64,000 nt of DNA from Lineus longissimus (GCF_910592395.1 NC_088323.1:4774001-4838000); one strand, 5' to 3'. Counted from the stretch's first letter, positions 11,287 to 22,854 are shown. Notes: a model not told the origin generated them from the sequence alone. A program made the numbers and translations.

Positions 11287-12403
11287 ATGGCGAAGTCGTT
11301 TTCAAGGATTTTGGCAGTTGCCAAATTAGCGCGTCCAAATCCATGTTTCTATTCATCTGTAAGCTTCTTAATTTCAATATAATGTAACAGGCCTTATACT
11401 ATTTTTATAAACATACACTTAAGGGACATGTCATGTGTGTCATGACCGCCATCACCATTTGAAACTCGTGTCCAAAATCGTTCATGTGTATGATGTACAC
11501 AGGGTCACACTATACACTACACGCATACACACACACAAACACAGTACAGATTGACATGACATGCATCACTGTGCCTAAGTGCTGCAGTGATACACACAAT
11601 ACATGCTGCTGCAGTTATGTTATGATTTTTTTTCAGACAAGGCTTAAGACAGATATGACTAATGATAACTTTACAAACCCAAAGTATGAGGGCCAGGAGA
11701 AGGAAAGAAAACACATTGAGACACCAAAGTTTACAAACGAAATGGACCCAAATGTTGTGACTCTAGGGAAGATCTATGACAAGAAGCCATTTAGACTTGA
11801 ACTGGAAGCAGGAAAGAAGTACTTTTGGTGTGCTTGTGGTCATAGTAGGAATCAGGTCAGTAACTTGTCAAAAGTCGCCTTGATAGCTCGGGTCTCTGAC
11901 TGGCAGTCAAGAGGTCCCTGGTTCAATCCCCAGTGGCAGTGTCAGGCTTAGACTCTAGGCAGGTATCTTTACCTTACATGCCTTACTCCAACCAGGAGTA
12001 TAAGTAGGTCAACTAAAATGCATTTTCATAGTTTTAAGTAGCTTTTATTTAGATTTGCACAGATAGATTAACTGGTTATCCACCAAATCACTTGGTGGCA
12101 ATTTTGGGTTAGAATAGACTAACATTGGAAGGCATGTTCTCTGAAATTATTCCAGCCAAAAGCGACTCCAACCTCTACCTCCATTGAGTATAAGCCTCTT
12201 TATTTCAGCCAATATGTGATGGTTCTCACCGAATATTGGATGGGACAGGTTTCATTAAATGGGGACCAAAACACAGACCAATAATGTTTACTGTGGAAAA
12301 GACAGGAGATTATTGGTTGTGTAACTGTAAACAAACAAAAAATAGACCGTTCTGTGATGGGACACATAGACGAGAGGATATACAAGAAACTAGGGGAAGA
12401 TAA
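11287..12403 (+). CDS. CISD3: CISD3-type mitochondrial CDGSH iron-sulfur protein, proximal-exon isoform
   Basis: Exons 11287-11358, 11637-11855 and 12209-12403 give 161 aa. The N-terminus (MAKSFSRILAVAKLARP) is basic and hydrophobic with no acidic residues, as in a mitochondrial presequence. Two CDGSH motifs follow: C89-A-C91 with C100-D-G-S-H104, and C135-N-C137 with C146-D-G-T-H150. Each has the three-Cys one-His set that binds a 2Fe-2S cluster. Two motifs in one chain is the hallmark of CISD3 (MiNT), a matrix protein. Both ends of exon 2 are in phase 0. The first motif is split by the last intron, so its Cys/His half comes from the final exon. An AATAAA lies at 12806-12811. Confidence 0.9.
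11882..11985 (+). mobile_element. tRNA-like SINE head in a CISD3 intron
   Basis: GATAGCTCGGGTC resembles a Pol III A box, and GGTTCAATCCC (11920-11930) is a near-perfect B box about 35 nt later, followed by GGCAGTGTCAGGC. The spacing suits a tRNA-derived promoter, but the acceptor and anticodon stems do not pair well enough for a functional tRNA. The right boundary is a guess. Confidence 0.4.
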
Positions 12404-12805
12404 TGAATGGACAGTTTATAGGAACTGCTACAACTGCTATCAATAATTTTCGCGCTTTCCTTGAAAACAAGGTTGTGTTGAATGATAAAAGGGACCCATC
12501 AGTTAATGACAGTCACCAAATACAGGTTACTGTTTTCGCTATCAGTGGTCTGATTTGTATGGACTTAACAGAACATAGAGTTGTTGGAATTTGAAGATTT
12601 TTTAAGGCTTTCTTCACTCTGTGAATGATCTGGTTTGCGAAATGAGCATTTTGATATACTCAGGATATCAAATATGTATATTGGCCAGACAAGGTGTTTG
12701 GTTTCGATATTGTATATGAAAAACATCAAAGAAGAAAGTTTTCAAGCATTGTACATGAATATTTCCTGAATCATGTCCCGAAGAAAAATGGAGGTGGCTT
12801 GGTTA

Positions 12806-12811
12806 AATAAA
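12806..12811 (+). terminator. Poly(A) signal for the proximal CISD3 isoform
   Basis: AATAAA 403 nt after the proximal stop codon and before the distal last exon. Confidence 0.5.
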
Positions 12812-13022
12812 CTTGTGTAAAATAACTGTCCTTGTGGTCTCTTCTTTTATTCATAGAAATGATTGGCTACAATGTAGCAAAGTAGCCTCCCTTTCTCTCA
12901 GAGGTATAGGCTCTCCAAGATCTATCCAGGGAATGCGATGACAACTACATTTCCTCAAATAAACCTGTAGTCCGATGTTTGTTGGGTAAATCATCTTGAC
13001 AGGCATCCTTCTATCATTTCAG

Positions 13023-13193
13023 CCATTCTGCGATGGTTCCCACAAAAAACTTGAAAACTTTAAGCCAGTGTCGTTTACTGTTGACAGAGCCAAGAAGCAC
13101 AGCTTGTGTCTATGTAAGCGAACTTCCAAGGCACCTTTCTGTGATGGGACCCACAGGCGATCTGATGAAGTGAAAGCTGCGGTCATTGAATGA
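13023..13193 (+). CDS. CISD3: Alternative last exon of CISD3 (distal)
   Basis: After CATTTCAG, an open phase-0 exon reads PFCDGSHKKLENFKP and continues to LCLCKRTSKAPFCDGTH before TGA at 13191-13193. It encodes the same two structural halves as the exon at 12209-12403 and can only be joined to exon 2, because the proximal exon ends in a stop. The product would be 153 aa with ligands C89, C91, C100, H104 and C126, C128, C137, H141. It resembles vertebrate CISD3 C-termini at least as well as the proximal exon does. It has its own AATAAA at 13317-13322. Confidence 0.8.
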   Translation, partial: PFCDGSHKKLENFKPVSFTVDRAKKHSLCLCKRTSKAPFCDGTHRRSDEVKAAVIE

Positions 13194-13316
13194 TACGGCC
13201 TGAAAAATACAAGTAATGGATTAGAGTTCAATGTAGGACTTTAACTAGTACATGTAGTATTGCTTTTGTGCATCCCCTGGATCATCTCGGAATGTGATAG
13301 ATTGGGACGGGGGCTC

Positions 13317-13322
13317 AATAAA
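13317..13322 (+). terminator. Poly(A) signal for the distal CISD3 isoform
   Basis: AATAAA about 125 nt after the distal stop codon. Confidence 0.5.
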
Positions 13323-14201
13323 TTTTACAGAGGACTTTAGAAGATTGGGGGACTTTAGGTTGGGATTTACCTGGACACTGTGACTTGAAAGATTGGGCCT
13401 TTGATTAGACCATAGTTAGATGCCACTTTATACCAAACCATGTGTTAATTTACATTTATTTTTCAAAAATGTCAAGTTGAGTCAAATACAATGCTGATAG
13501 AATTGCTTGTTGATTTTCATTTTGAACCAAAAGTCCAAATTATAATCATGCTGATTTATCAGCATTGTTCGTCAGTCCTAGTCTCCTCCCTCTCCTTTTG
13601 ATCTTGTTAACCTCCAAAAGCTCCCAAGCCCTAAATTAAGTCCAAAGGACTGGCCTGAAGGGTCCCTGGTCTGTGGCCATTTCGCCTGGCGTTTCGACAT
13701 ATTATCCCCTGTCCCATCTGCAAGTGCCCCTAAAACTCAAAAGAGTAGACGGAACGTGACTTCAAAATAAAGAGAAATCCGAGGACAGCACCAACTTGTG
13801 CACTCAACCTGAAGCGAGGCTCTGGGCCACCACGACGAGGAACTTCATTAAAGGTATGGCAACTTATTCATTTTTCATTTTGCTTAGAACTGCGCCCTTT
13901 GACTACATTTTGCAATAAATGGCAAATTATGTCGTCCATTCATTTAAGATATGAACTAACTCAAGAACAAACACAAAATGAAAAGTTCGTATAATTTCTT
14001 AGTAAAAATAACTGTCTGGTTTGTTTTGTGACACCCTATATAAAATACTTAGTAATTGTGTGGTTTGTTTTGTAACACCCTGTATAAAATACCAAGCACT
14101 TAGCAACCTTGTCGCCAATGGTACAAACGTGTACATCGCATGTAGATTGATATACACAAGAAGCCTCCCGGATCGAGGCTGTAGCATCGCTGGATTCCAA
14201 C
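13323..14201. other. Intergenic CISD3 / ankyrin gene, with a short tandem repeat
   Basis: No exon was seen before 14202. About 14017-14095 holds two adjacent related units of about 55 bp, each with GGTTTGTTTTGT, ACACCCT and TATAAAATAC. The ACACCCT-ACAAAA combination also occurs once inverted at about 21993 (GGGTGTCACAAAA) and may mark an old transposon end. Confidence 0.4.
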
Positions 14202-15537
14202 ATGGCGGACTTCAACTTCAATATTATTCAAGATCTCCAAGAAAACTTGAGAACAGCAAGGTTCCCAGCCGAAAATCTTTCCACAATTGCCCAGAAAGGC
14301 GACACTCGAGTCAGTAGATTCATTTTAGCTCCTCAGAAAACTACTGCCTTTGGACAACATTGTGGAAATTAGGCAAAATAGTGGTGAAAAATGTGACAGA
14401 AAATTAACTCAATCACTGCCACTGCCAGTGCCACTATCGGTCAATCAGTCGATGCTTCAAAGATTCAGAGTCATTCAATATCTGTTCATTGATCTATACC
14501 CAATCCATAGCCCTTCTATCATAGCATGAACTGTGTAAACAGTTGACCCAATTTTCTCGCATATATATTGCAATAAACCTCACTCAACCATTCAGCTCGC
14601 TGTTGGCCTTGCACAATAGCAAAGTTCCTTCACAAAGATTGATTACCTACCGTAATAGATTCATAAAACATCATTGACATTGCTATTCCTCTTACTCATT
14701 TGTAGCCTTTGATTGAAAGACTTGACCCAAAGGTAAAACAAGTGTTAGATATTGTTGCAACAGCATGGTGTGTGTTCCACAGTGCCACCGTCATTCTCTG
14801 TTTTAATTTTAGTTTCATCTGCTGTAAACTGTAGTCTCTATACTGTCATAAATGCGTGTTTGAAATATACAAATATATTTCTGTGCTTTTGTGCTAAAAC
14901 AAGCTACTCAATGTTTTCGTTTCTATTTTGCACCGATTTAGTCTGTTGTCATCACTTATCGTCCGCACAAGTGTCAAAAGGTTCCAGATTGGAAACTGCT
15001 TTCTTTTACCCGATTCAATTCTCAAAGTTTGGCTGATTCTGTAGAAAGACCTACTGGTACCACTACATAATGATGCATAAAACTTTCTAAAATCATGGGA
15101 ATTGTGTGTCTCACTTTCATAAAGTTTCATTTTCTTCTCTGTCTGTTTCAGCTCGTTGAACAGTTTCTGACCGAGAATGTTCCTATTCAGGGAACTGGGC
15201 CTGGTGCCGTGCAGAGTCAGCTCTATGTTGGTAAGCATTTTTTTAATCTCTAAAATGATAGTGGGCAGTCAGCAACCGTGTGTAATCTTTGATTTTGTCT
15301 GCTTAACATAATATCCTACATGTACTTTTTGCCAAGATTCAATCATCAAGCAATTTGTTTTACGATTCATTCTGTCTTTTATTGTAAAATAACATTGTAC
15401 AGAAATTTATATAAAGTGTTCTTTGATTGTTTCAGCTTGTTTCTGGGGGTTCAAAGGTCTAGTCAAACAGCTGCTTGTGAAAGGTGTAGGTGAGTCTCAT
15501 TATATCCTTGGTCAGTTCTTCTTTCTGGAAATGCTTG

Positions 15538-15626
<89 letters not shown>

Positions 15627-16858
15627 TAAATTTGTATTGCGCTCAAATTGTAAGATTACTTGAGGATCTTTCAACTTCAGCAAACTGTGCCAAGCTCTTG
15701 AGCTTCAAATTGTATTTGTCAAATCACTCTTAAACAGCTATAATTGGAAATGATGTGATATTGAGTGAATATCCTGGAACAGATATCTTTGGATTCTAGT
15801 CTGTGGGACTAACTAAAACTCATACTAATTCCTGAGTGCCTCCAATGTTTTATCCTCCATCATTTCAGATGTAAATGGTCAGAACAAGGGTACGTTATGG
15901 ACACCTTTACATGCGGCAACATTTCAAGAACATGGTCCGGTAAGTTTGTGAATAGTGTTTGACAGTGTTCGAGAGTAAGTTATTTGCAAAGAGTTTTAAA
16001 ATCATATTATTGTTGCACTATCCTGAAGATGTTGAAACAATAAAATTCTAAAATACCTCGGGTTCAATTTGTCAAATATGGATGTTGTTGGTTCACATGT
16101 CCATCCGAGTGACAGGACAAATATAGATCTTCAGCTCTATCACAAGTTGCATGAGTGACTGTGCCCCCCACCCCCGCCCTCCTTGATGTTGTCTCTAAAT
16201 TTTGTTGTTGTTCTTCAGGTTGTGATGCTGTTATTGGAGAATGGTGCCCGGATGGACATAAAAGATTCCGAAGGAAGGTCACCAAAAGATTTTGCTTCTG
16301 CCTCGGAAAAGATTTGGATACATTTTGCCGCCCGGAATCTAAATCGTACATCGAAAGCTGAACTGATGAGGATGGGGATTTGGGTGGATAAACAAACGTC
16401 ACCATGTGTGTCACCACGGCGACCAGGAGAAGGCATCAAAATGGTGGGTGAAAGTTTGACGTATATTGACATGCATGTAGTTTTGTGTTCTCTTGTCAAC
16501 TCAAGTGGGACTAAATCCGCTTCGTGACAAATGTGTTGAAAGTTGCACTGGCCAGGTATGGCATTGTCAAGTTTGTTTAAAATTTCTTTAGATACAGCCT
16601 TTGTCACATTTGAGAATTTTTTTCTTGGAATGTGTTAAGCTAGATCAGAATCTTGGTAGTCAAACTCAGATTTAGATTTATATCATCTTATTCTTATCTC
16701 TGCACCATCCTCCATTTCAGGCTGATAATCGAGGTGGTCCCCAAGACTCCTCCACCAGCGACCCCTATCGGAATGCAGCTTTAAACGGTGATGTACTAGC
16801 GCAGGATCAAACGTCAAATCAGGCCAGTGGCAACCCACATTTCTCAGTTTGGAAATGA
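14202..16858 (+). CDS. Ankyrin-repeat protein of 224 aa, family not identified
   Basis: Exons 14202-14309, 15152-15230, 15436-15489, 15869-15939, 16219-16443 and 16721-16858 join with compatible phases. The start MADFNFNIIQDLQEN follows AACATGG. Residues about 24-135 form ankyrin-type helices: LSTIAQKGDTR-LVEQFL, GFKGLVKQLLVKGVDVN, TPLHAATFQEHGP-VVMLLLENG, then RMDIKDSEGRSPKDFA. The tail (KIWIHFAARNL, SKAELMRMGI) is conserved-looking but I cannot assign it; the C-terminal 60 residues are polar and probably disordered. There is no signal peptide or membrane segment. It is likely an intracellular scaffold; the partner is unknown. Confidence 0.82.
15538..15625 (+). repeat. (ATCA)n microsatellite
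   Basis: About 21 perfect copies of the tetranucleotide lie in the intron after the third exon of the ankyrin gene. The apparent QSINQSINQ reading frame is an artefact of the repeat. Confidence 0.97.
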
Positions 16859-17199
16859 GGAATTTGTCTTTATATTGAGAGCCCTGCCCAGTGACAGAAA
16901 TTGTCGTTTAAAACGGATATAGGAATGTGTTATCCTGCTACTACATGTAACTAGCACTTATTCTTCACTCTTATTGAGACACAAGTGTTGCCCATAAGGA
17001 ATAGGTTACTTGTGGGATACTCAGGGCTGTGTCATTTTAAAACGAATCCCGAGCACTGTGTACCAGAACTTGATAAGAATGAAGTGTTGCACAACTGTGA
17101 TATTTCACCTTTTACTGCCAATGTTTTATTGTTGTTATACTTGTATAAATCATGTATAAATTGTGTGTAAAGATACTGAAAAAACTGAAGGCCTGTGCC

Positions 17200-17205
17200 A
17201 ATAAA
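17200..17205 (+). terminator. Poly(A) signal of the ankyrin gene
   Basis: CCAATAAAAATT about 340 nt after the stop codon; another AATAAA-like site follows within 35 nt. Confidence 0.5.
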
Positions 17206-17409
17206 AATTTGTTGTTATTTGCCAACAATAAAAATATTAGTTTTACATTGCTGTTGTATTCTTCATGAGCTGTGACTCTCGAGATTCATTCAATAAATGG
17301 TAGTCTGATGTTGGCCCTTGAAGGGGGTCATAGTCAAACTGAGCTATGCTCCACATCTCCTGACTGTATAAGATGAGAGCTGAAAGGGCTCATCATCTGC
17401 AGCTGGACT

Positions 17410-20400
17410 GGCTTAGATCTGGTTGTGACATTTCCAGTATGATGAAGTGGGTGAGACAGGCTCTGCTGAGCTGATACAAGGAAAACATCGGCCTCAAAAC
17501 ATTAACATCCTATTCCTTGGAGAAATTGATTGTGATGTTGGGACACATTGCAGAGGACTACATTTCCCCTACACATCAACATTCAAGTCCCTGGACGACT
17601 TGGATGTGACCTTCGGACAAGTCTCACGAAGGACAACAATGTTCCTATACATCACTCGTTTTATTCCGTAGAGGACACGGTTGTGACGTGAGGACATGCT
17701 CACCGTCCTTGTCCCTGGACTCGTGGTTATATGAGGACATGTCTCAGACGGGACAATGGTTCTCCTCCCCACCATCATCACTGCCCCTAGCCAAATTGGT
17801 CATGGTGTTAGCACAGGAAAAATTCCCCCATCCATCAACATCTCTGGACGACTTGGTTGTTTACATTGACATCCTAGTCCCTGATTGACTTGGTTGTGAC
17901 AATAAAACTTGCCTCAGAGAGAACAATGTTTTCCCCATTCCAAGTCCACGGATGACCCAGTTGAGACATTAGGACATGACATAGAGAAGACATTGTTTCC
18001 CCTATACATTGCCGTCCTTGTCCCTGGATGACTTGGTTGTGATATCAGGACATGCTCAAGAGAGAACTAGTTTTCACCCAAATACCACTAACCTATTCCC
18101 TGGACAACTTTGTTGTGAAAAAGGACATGTCTTAGAGATGACAATGTTTCCCCTCTTCATCACCATCCTAGTCCCTGGATGATTTGGAGACATTTGGACA
18201 TGACTTACAGAGGACAGTTTTTCCCCTATACACCGTTGTCCGTGGCGCTGGACGAATTTGTTTGTGCCGTTTAGACATGCTTCCCAAGAGGACAATGTCA
18301 TCCCAGTCCCTGGACCACTTGTTGGTGACGTTAGGGCATGTCCCAGAGCGCCATTCTATTCCCTGTACGAATTAGTTGCGACATCAGGACCGTCATACTT
18401 GTCCCCCTGGGCGATTTATTGATGACGTGTCTCAGAGAAGAGAAGGCCTCCCCTATACCCTTGGACAAATTTGTTGTGATGCTTGGAAATATCGCAAGGA
18501 GGGCTACGTTTCTTCTATACATCACCATGCTATTCCATAGACGACTTGGTAGTGACGTGAAGACATTCTCACCACCCTTATCCCTCGACGACTTGGCTAT
18601 ATCGTGAGGACATGTCTCTGTCAAGACAGTGGTTTCCCTATACACCGTCATCATAGGCCAGATTGTAACATTTAGGGATGTCTCAGAGAGGAAAGTTCGG
18701 CAAAAGGCTATCCCTTGACCACCTTGTTGTGGCGTTAGAACAAGACTCATGAAGAACAGTTTCTCTATAAACACCGTCGTCCTTGTCCCTGGACGAATAG
18801 ATTGTGACGTTTAGACGTCCCTTCGAGAATATTATGTTTCCCCTACAGCCAGCTGTCATCCACACCCCTGGACGACATGGTGGTGACGTAAGGGCATGTT
18901 CCAGAGCGCCATCCTATTCCCTGTACGATTTTTTCGTGTCATTGGAATGGTCCTCCTTGTCCCTGGGCGATTTGGACATGACTCATGAAGGACAACGCTT
19001 CTCCTGAACATCACCATTCTTTTCCGTAGACGACTTCATTGTTACGTGAGGACATCTTCACCACACTTGTCCTGGGCGACTTTGGATTATATTGTTAGGA
19101 CGTGACTCAGACTAGAATAGCCAAGGTGTAGGGGCAACATTGTTCTCTCGGAGGCCTGTCTAAACGGCACACCCGAATTCGCCCTGCACGAAGGACGGCT
19201 GTGTATTAGGGCATGCCATCAGTAAGTCCTCATGTCACAACTAGGTCGTCTCGGGACTAGGATGGTAATGTAATGGGGCAACATTTTCCTCTCAGAGGCA
19301 TATCCGAATGTTGCAATTCTTCCAGGGACTAGAATAGTGATGTAGAGGGGAAACACTGTCCTCTCTGAGACATGTACTGATCTCACGACCGTGTCGTCCA
19401 GGGAATAGGCTGGCGATGGCGGGAAAGCATGGTGGTTCCCTTCGAGACAAGTTTTATCATAACAACGAAGTCGATCATAAACAATTATGCCAATGTAAAG
19501 AACCAAGTCGTCTAGGGATGGGGAAGTTTGTCCTGTCCTAACGACACAACCAATTGGTCCAGGGTCTATGATGTGACGGTGTGTCTTGACCAAAGTCGTT
19601 CAGGGACACGGGCGGTAAGCATGTCCTCGCATCAAGACTAAGTAGTCTACGGAATAGACTGGTGATGTCATGGTTATGAGGATTATTGTCCCTGGACGAC
19701 TTGGCTATATTGTTAGGACATGTCTCAGACAAGACAGTGGTTCCGCTATGCACCGTCATCATAGGCCCTGGACAAACTGGTTGCGACATTAGGACATGGC
19801 TCAGAGACGACAGAATTAGTGTGTCATAATTGGATATGCCCCAGGCAAGATAACGTTTCCCCATTACATTGCAATCCTATCCTTGGAAAACCTATTTGAC
19901 CTTAGGACATGACTCACAGAAGACAGTGTTTCCCCTGTACACCATCGGCCTTCGGACCTATTTGTGACCTTAGGACTTGACTCACAGAAGACACTGTTTC
20001 CCCTGTACACCATCGGCCTTCGCGTTGGGCGAATTTGGTTGTGCCATTTAGACATGTCACCGATAGCACATCGTTTTTCCTATACCCTGCTATCCTAGTC
20101 CTGCATGCGACAAATTGATTTTGATGCTAGGTCATGTCTCAGAAAAGACAACACCTCCGTGTCCATCGCCTTATGGCCTTGTCCCTGGACGTCTTGGTTG
20201 TGACGTTTGGACATGTTTCAGAGAGGACAACATTTCCCTGTCTATCGCTATCCGGCCTTGTCCCTGGACGTCTTGGTTGTGACGTTTGGACATGTCTCAG
20301 AGAGGACAACATTTCCCGGTCTATCGCCATCCGGCATTGTCCCTGGACGTCTTGGTTGTGACGTTTGGACATGTCTCAGAGAGGACGACATCTTCATGTC

Positions 20401-20940
20401 AACCGCTATCTGGCCTTGTCCCTGGACGTCTTGGTTGTGACGTTTTGACATGTCTCAGAGAGGACAACATTTCCCTGTCTATCGCTATCTAGCCTTGTCC
20501 CTGGAAGTCTTGGTTGTGACGTTTGGACATGTCTCAGAGAGGACAACATTTCCCTGTCTATCGCTATCCGGCCTTGTCCCTGGACGTCTTAGTTGTGACG
20601 TTTGGACATGTCTCAGAGAGGACAACATTTCCCTGTCTATCGCTATCTAGCCTTGTCCCTGGAAGTCTTGGTTGTGACGTTTGGACATGTCTCAGAGAGG
20701 ACAACATTTCCCTGTCTATCGCTATCCGGCCTTGTCCCTGGACGTCTTGGTTGTGACGTTTGGACATGTCTCAGAGAGGACGACATCTTCATGTCAACCG
20801 CTATCTGGCCTTGTCCCTGGACGTCTTGGTTGTGACGTTTGGACATGTCCCAGAGAGGACAACATTTCCTTGTCTATCGCCATCCGGCCTTGTCCCTGGA
20901 CGTCTTGGTTGTTTAATGCATTGGTTGTGACATGTGGAAA
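17410..20940. repeat. Minisatellite array of about 79-bp units, 3.5 kb
   Basis: The consensus unit contains GTCCCTGGACGTCTTGGTTG, TGACGTTTGGACATGTCTCA and GAGAGGACAACATTTCCC-type blocks. From about 20134 to 20930 there are roughly ten units, nearly identical and spaced 79 bp; from 17410 to 20100 the units are diverged and of uneven length. Variant marks (ACGACATCTTCATG; GGAAGTCTTGG) recur at intervals of about 395 and 158 bp, hinting at higher-order amplification. A block of about 550 bp is in reverse orientation. Because 79 is 1 mod 3, open frames run through on both strands; none looks like a protein gene. Confidence 0.9.
19115..19665 (-). repeat. Inverted segment inside the minisatellite
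   Basis: Here the units read as reverse complements: CAACTAGGTCGTCTCGGGAC, CAACATTTTCCTCTCAGAGG, and AACCAAGTCGTCTAGGGATG. Direct-orientation units resume at about 19670 with GTCCCTGGACGACTTGG. Breakpoints are approximate because flanking units are diverged. Confidence 0.8.
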
Positions 20941-21294
20941 TACCTAAGTGACAAGCTTTCCACTAGACAACAATTCATATAGAGGAAACTGCAACATTTT
21001 GGAAGATCAAGTTGACCTTTTATATATTCTCTTAACAACATAATAACAGAATACAGGACCATATTTAGTGGGGATGGGGGAGTAGGGCCTACTGTCCTCG
21101 ACTTTTCCGAAAAACTCGTTTTTCATGCAGATTTCGATTTTTTCAGATCAGTCCTATCAGTTCGATGTTGGAAATTGATTCAAAAGTCTCCTCGTCCTAA
21201 TTGAAGCAAAGTGGAAGGGAATTGAAATGTTGATCATCATGAGAGAGTGGTTTAAAATGTTGAACCACCAGATTGTTCCTTGGGCCTCTCATCC
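20941..21294. other. Intergenic spacer between minisatellite and Ly6 gene
   Basis: Nothing recognisable; it probably contains the 3' UTR of the Ly6-family gene on the - strand. Confidence 0.4.
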
Positions 21295-22200
21295 TCACAT
21301 CCTTATCCAGAAAGACACAATGACCATGAGAAACACACCGCAAGGATTGACCCTAAAGGCATGATCAGCGCTGTTGCAACCATCAGTGTTGCATAAGCAA
21401 TTAAAGGCAACAACATCACCACTTTCACTCGCCGACTTCTTGCACCTCATATTGTTCCGCAACAGAGACCCAAATTCAGCAGGAACAAGTGGGGAACTCG
21501 AGCAGTTCCGCTGGTAAGCAAACTTCGATGGCCAGTACCCCTCTGAAAGAAAGAGTTCAAATTGTTAAAGTTATAGTGTCCTGGCATTCTGGTTGTGACT
21601 TTGTCCTCATAACACCAAGGACATTACCTCAATTTTGTGTCAATCTTCATTTTTTCTTACAATCTGATATCTGAAGTGGGACTGTAGAAATAGAATAGGC
21701 AGGAGCTAAGGGTACACATTTGAGGTCTTCGGGTGACAGGTATTAGAGGGGCTAGGCCTGGCTTTCCCCTGTGGGGGTTAGCCCCCCCTATTTTACCTTA
21801 TAGGCTACTTACGACGTGAAATTTCTGTCTCTGCCTCGTAAAGTATACAGTTTGTTGTTCCTGGTGCACAGTCGACTAGATTCATCTTGGATTCGTCACC
21901 AGCCTTGCAGGCTTCCATTGGCGCAGATTCAATAGAAACACATTCATAGCACTTCAGGGCTGACCCTGCAACAGAATAATAACCATTATAGGGTGTCACA
22001 AAAGGGTAATCCTCGTGTTACACAACTACATGTATTTCCAAATGTAAGCCTATGTGTAATTGTGATGGCAGTTCGTGCAGCCATCACCAGTCATCTGGGC
22101 CTGGGGGCTATTTGAGCTTACCGTGATTTGTAAGCTCAATCAAGAATAGCAGAGCAGTAGCAGCGACAAGAAACTTCAATGAGGGACCCTTCCAAATCAT
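21295..22200 (-). CDS. Ly6/uPAR-fold, probable GPI-anchored surface protein
   Basis: Exons 22122-22200, 21813-21965 and 21295-21542 join with phase-1 junctions to give 159 aa. The first exon encodes a signal peptide (hydrophobic core LVAATALLFLIEL). The mature region starts LKCYEC, carries ten cysteines (32, 35, 46, 59, 66, 91, 111, 126, 128, 133), and ends the domain with CLCNTDGCN, the typical Cys-Asn closure of a three-finger Ly6 domain. A C-terminal hydrophobic run (VFLMVIVSFW) after N134 suits GPI attachment. Invertebrate relatives include Quiver/Sleepless-type proteins; the ligand is not predictable. One domain, one gene. Divergent from the PhyH gene, with 654 bp between start codons. 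Confidence 0.82.
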
Positions 22201-22854
22201 TTTGATGGCCACAAAATAGGTACAAGATTGTAGTGAAAAGCAGTTGTGAGGAAACTGCAGTTTCGAATTTGCCGCGAAAAAACTTTTTAACAGCGTTGGA
22301 GCATGCGCACTGCGTTGGGTCTTGGCGGCTATTGTGGAAAATTAGACACAACCAACAATCAATCAGTGCGGGAAATGTTCGAATTCGAACACTTGAAAAA
22401 ATTGAACAACCAATCTGGGTTTTTTTAAATGTCGTAACACTGCGCTCTACTTTTGGTATCTCCTAGTGCAGCTGTTCAGATTCCCAGTGCTTGGGAAACT
22501 CAGATGCAAAAGAAAGTGCGGTTTGGTAGGAAAAATCTGCAGGCGATGTCCAAAACATGAATCAGTCAGTTCGGGAAATCTGTCAAACAATACATTGGAA
22601 CTCAGTGAGCTATTCAATGCAGAAAATTATATTCAGTATGTATTTACGCAATTGATCATTTCCAAATTCAATTACATATTCAAAATGTTTAACGCACAGC
22701 GTAGGCCTTGATAATTTACCCCTATCATCAGTGACACCAAAGTTCGGCCTATCAGTTTGACATAAACGAAATTATCAAGATTATTCGAAATAAAACCATA
22801 GGCAAAGGACAGGGCAAGGTCAACAGATAGAACACTCTAACTGGGAACGCTAAG
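22201..22854. promoter_or_regulatory. Divergent promoter region, Ly6 gene / PhyH gene
   Basis: The 654 bp between divergent start codons must hold both 5' UTRs. No TATA box or known operator was identified. Short open frames here (77 and 81 codons, +) lack domains. Confidence 0.4.

Noticed and set aside
15423-15629. Open frame encoding a QSIN repeat
   Set aside because: Produced entirely by the (ATCA)n microsatellite in an intron, overlapping a real ankyrin-gene exon at its start.
17410-20940. CRISPR-like regular repeats
   Set aside because: Units are contiguous and diverging, there are no unique spacers between conserved repeats, and the genome is eukaryotic.
20134-20947. Overlapping open frames of 60-88 codons on both strands
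   Set aside because: They repeat with the 79-bp minisatellite unit and shift frame each copy; this is a repeat artefact, not a protein family.
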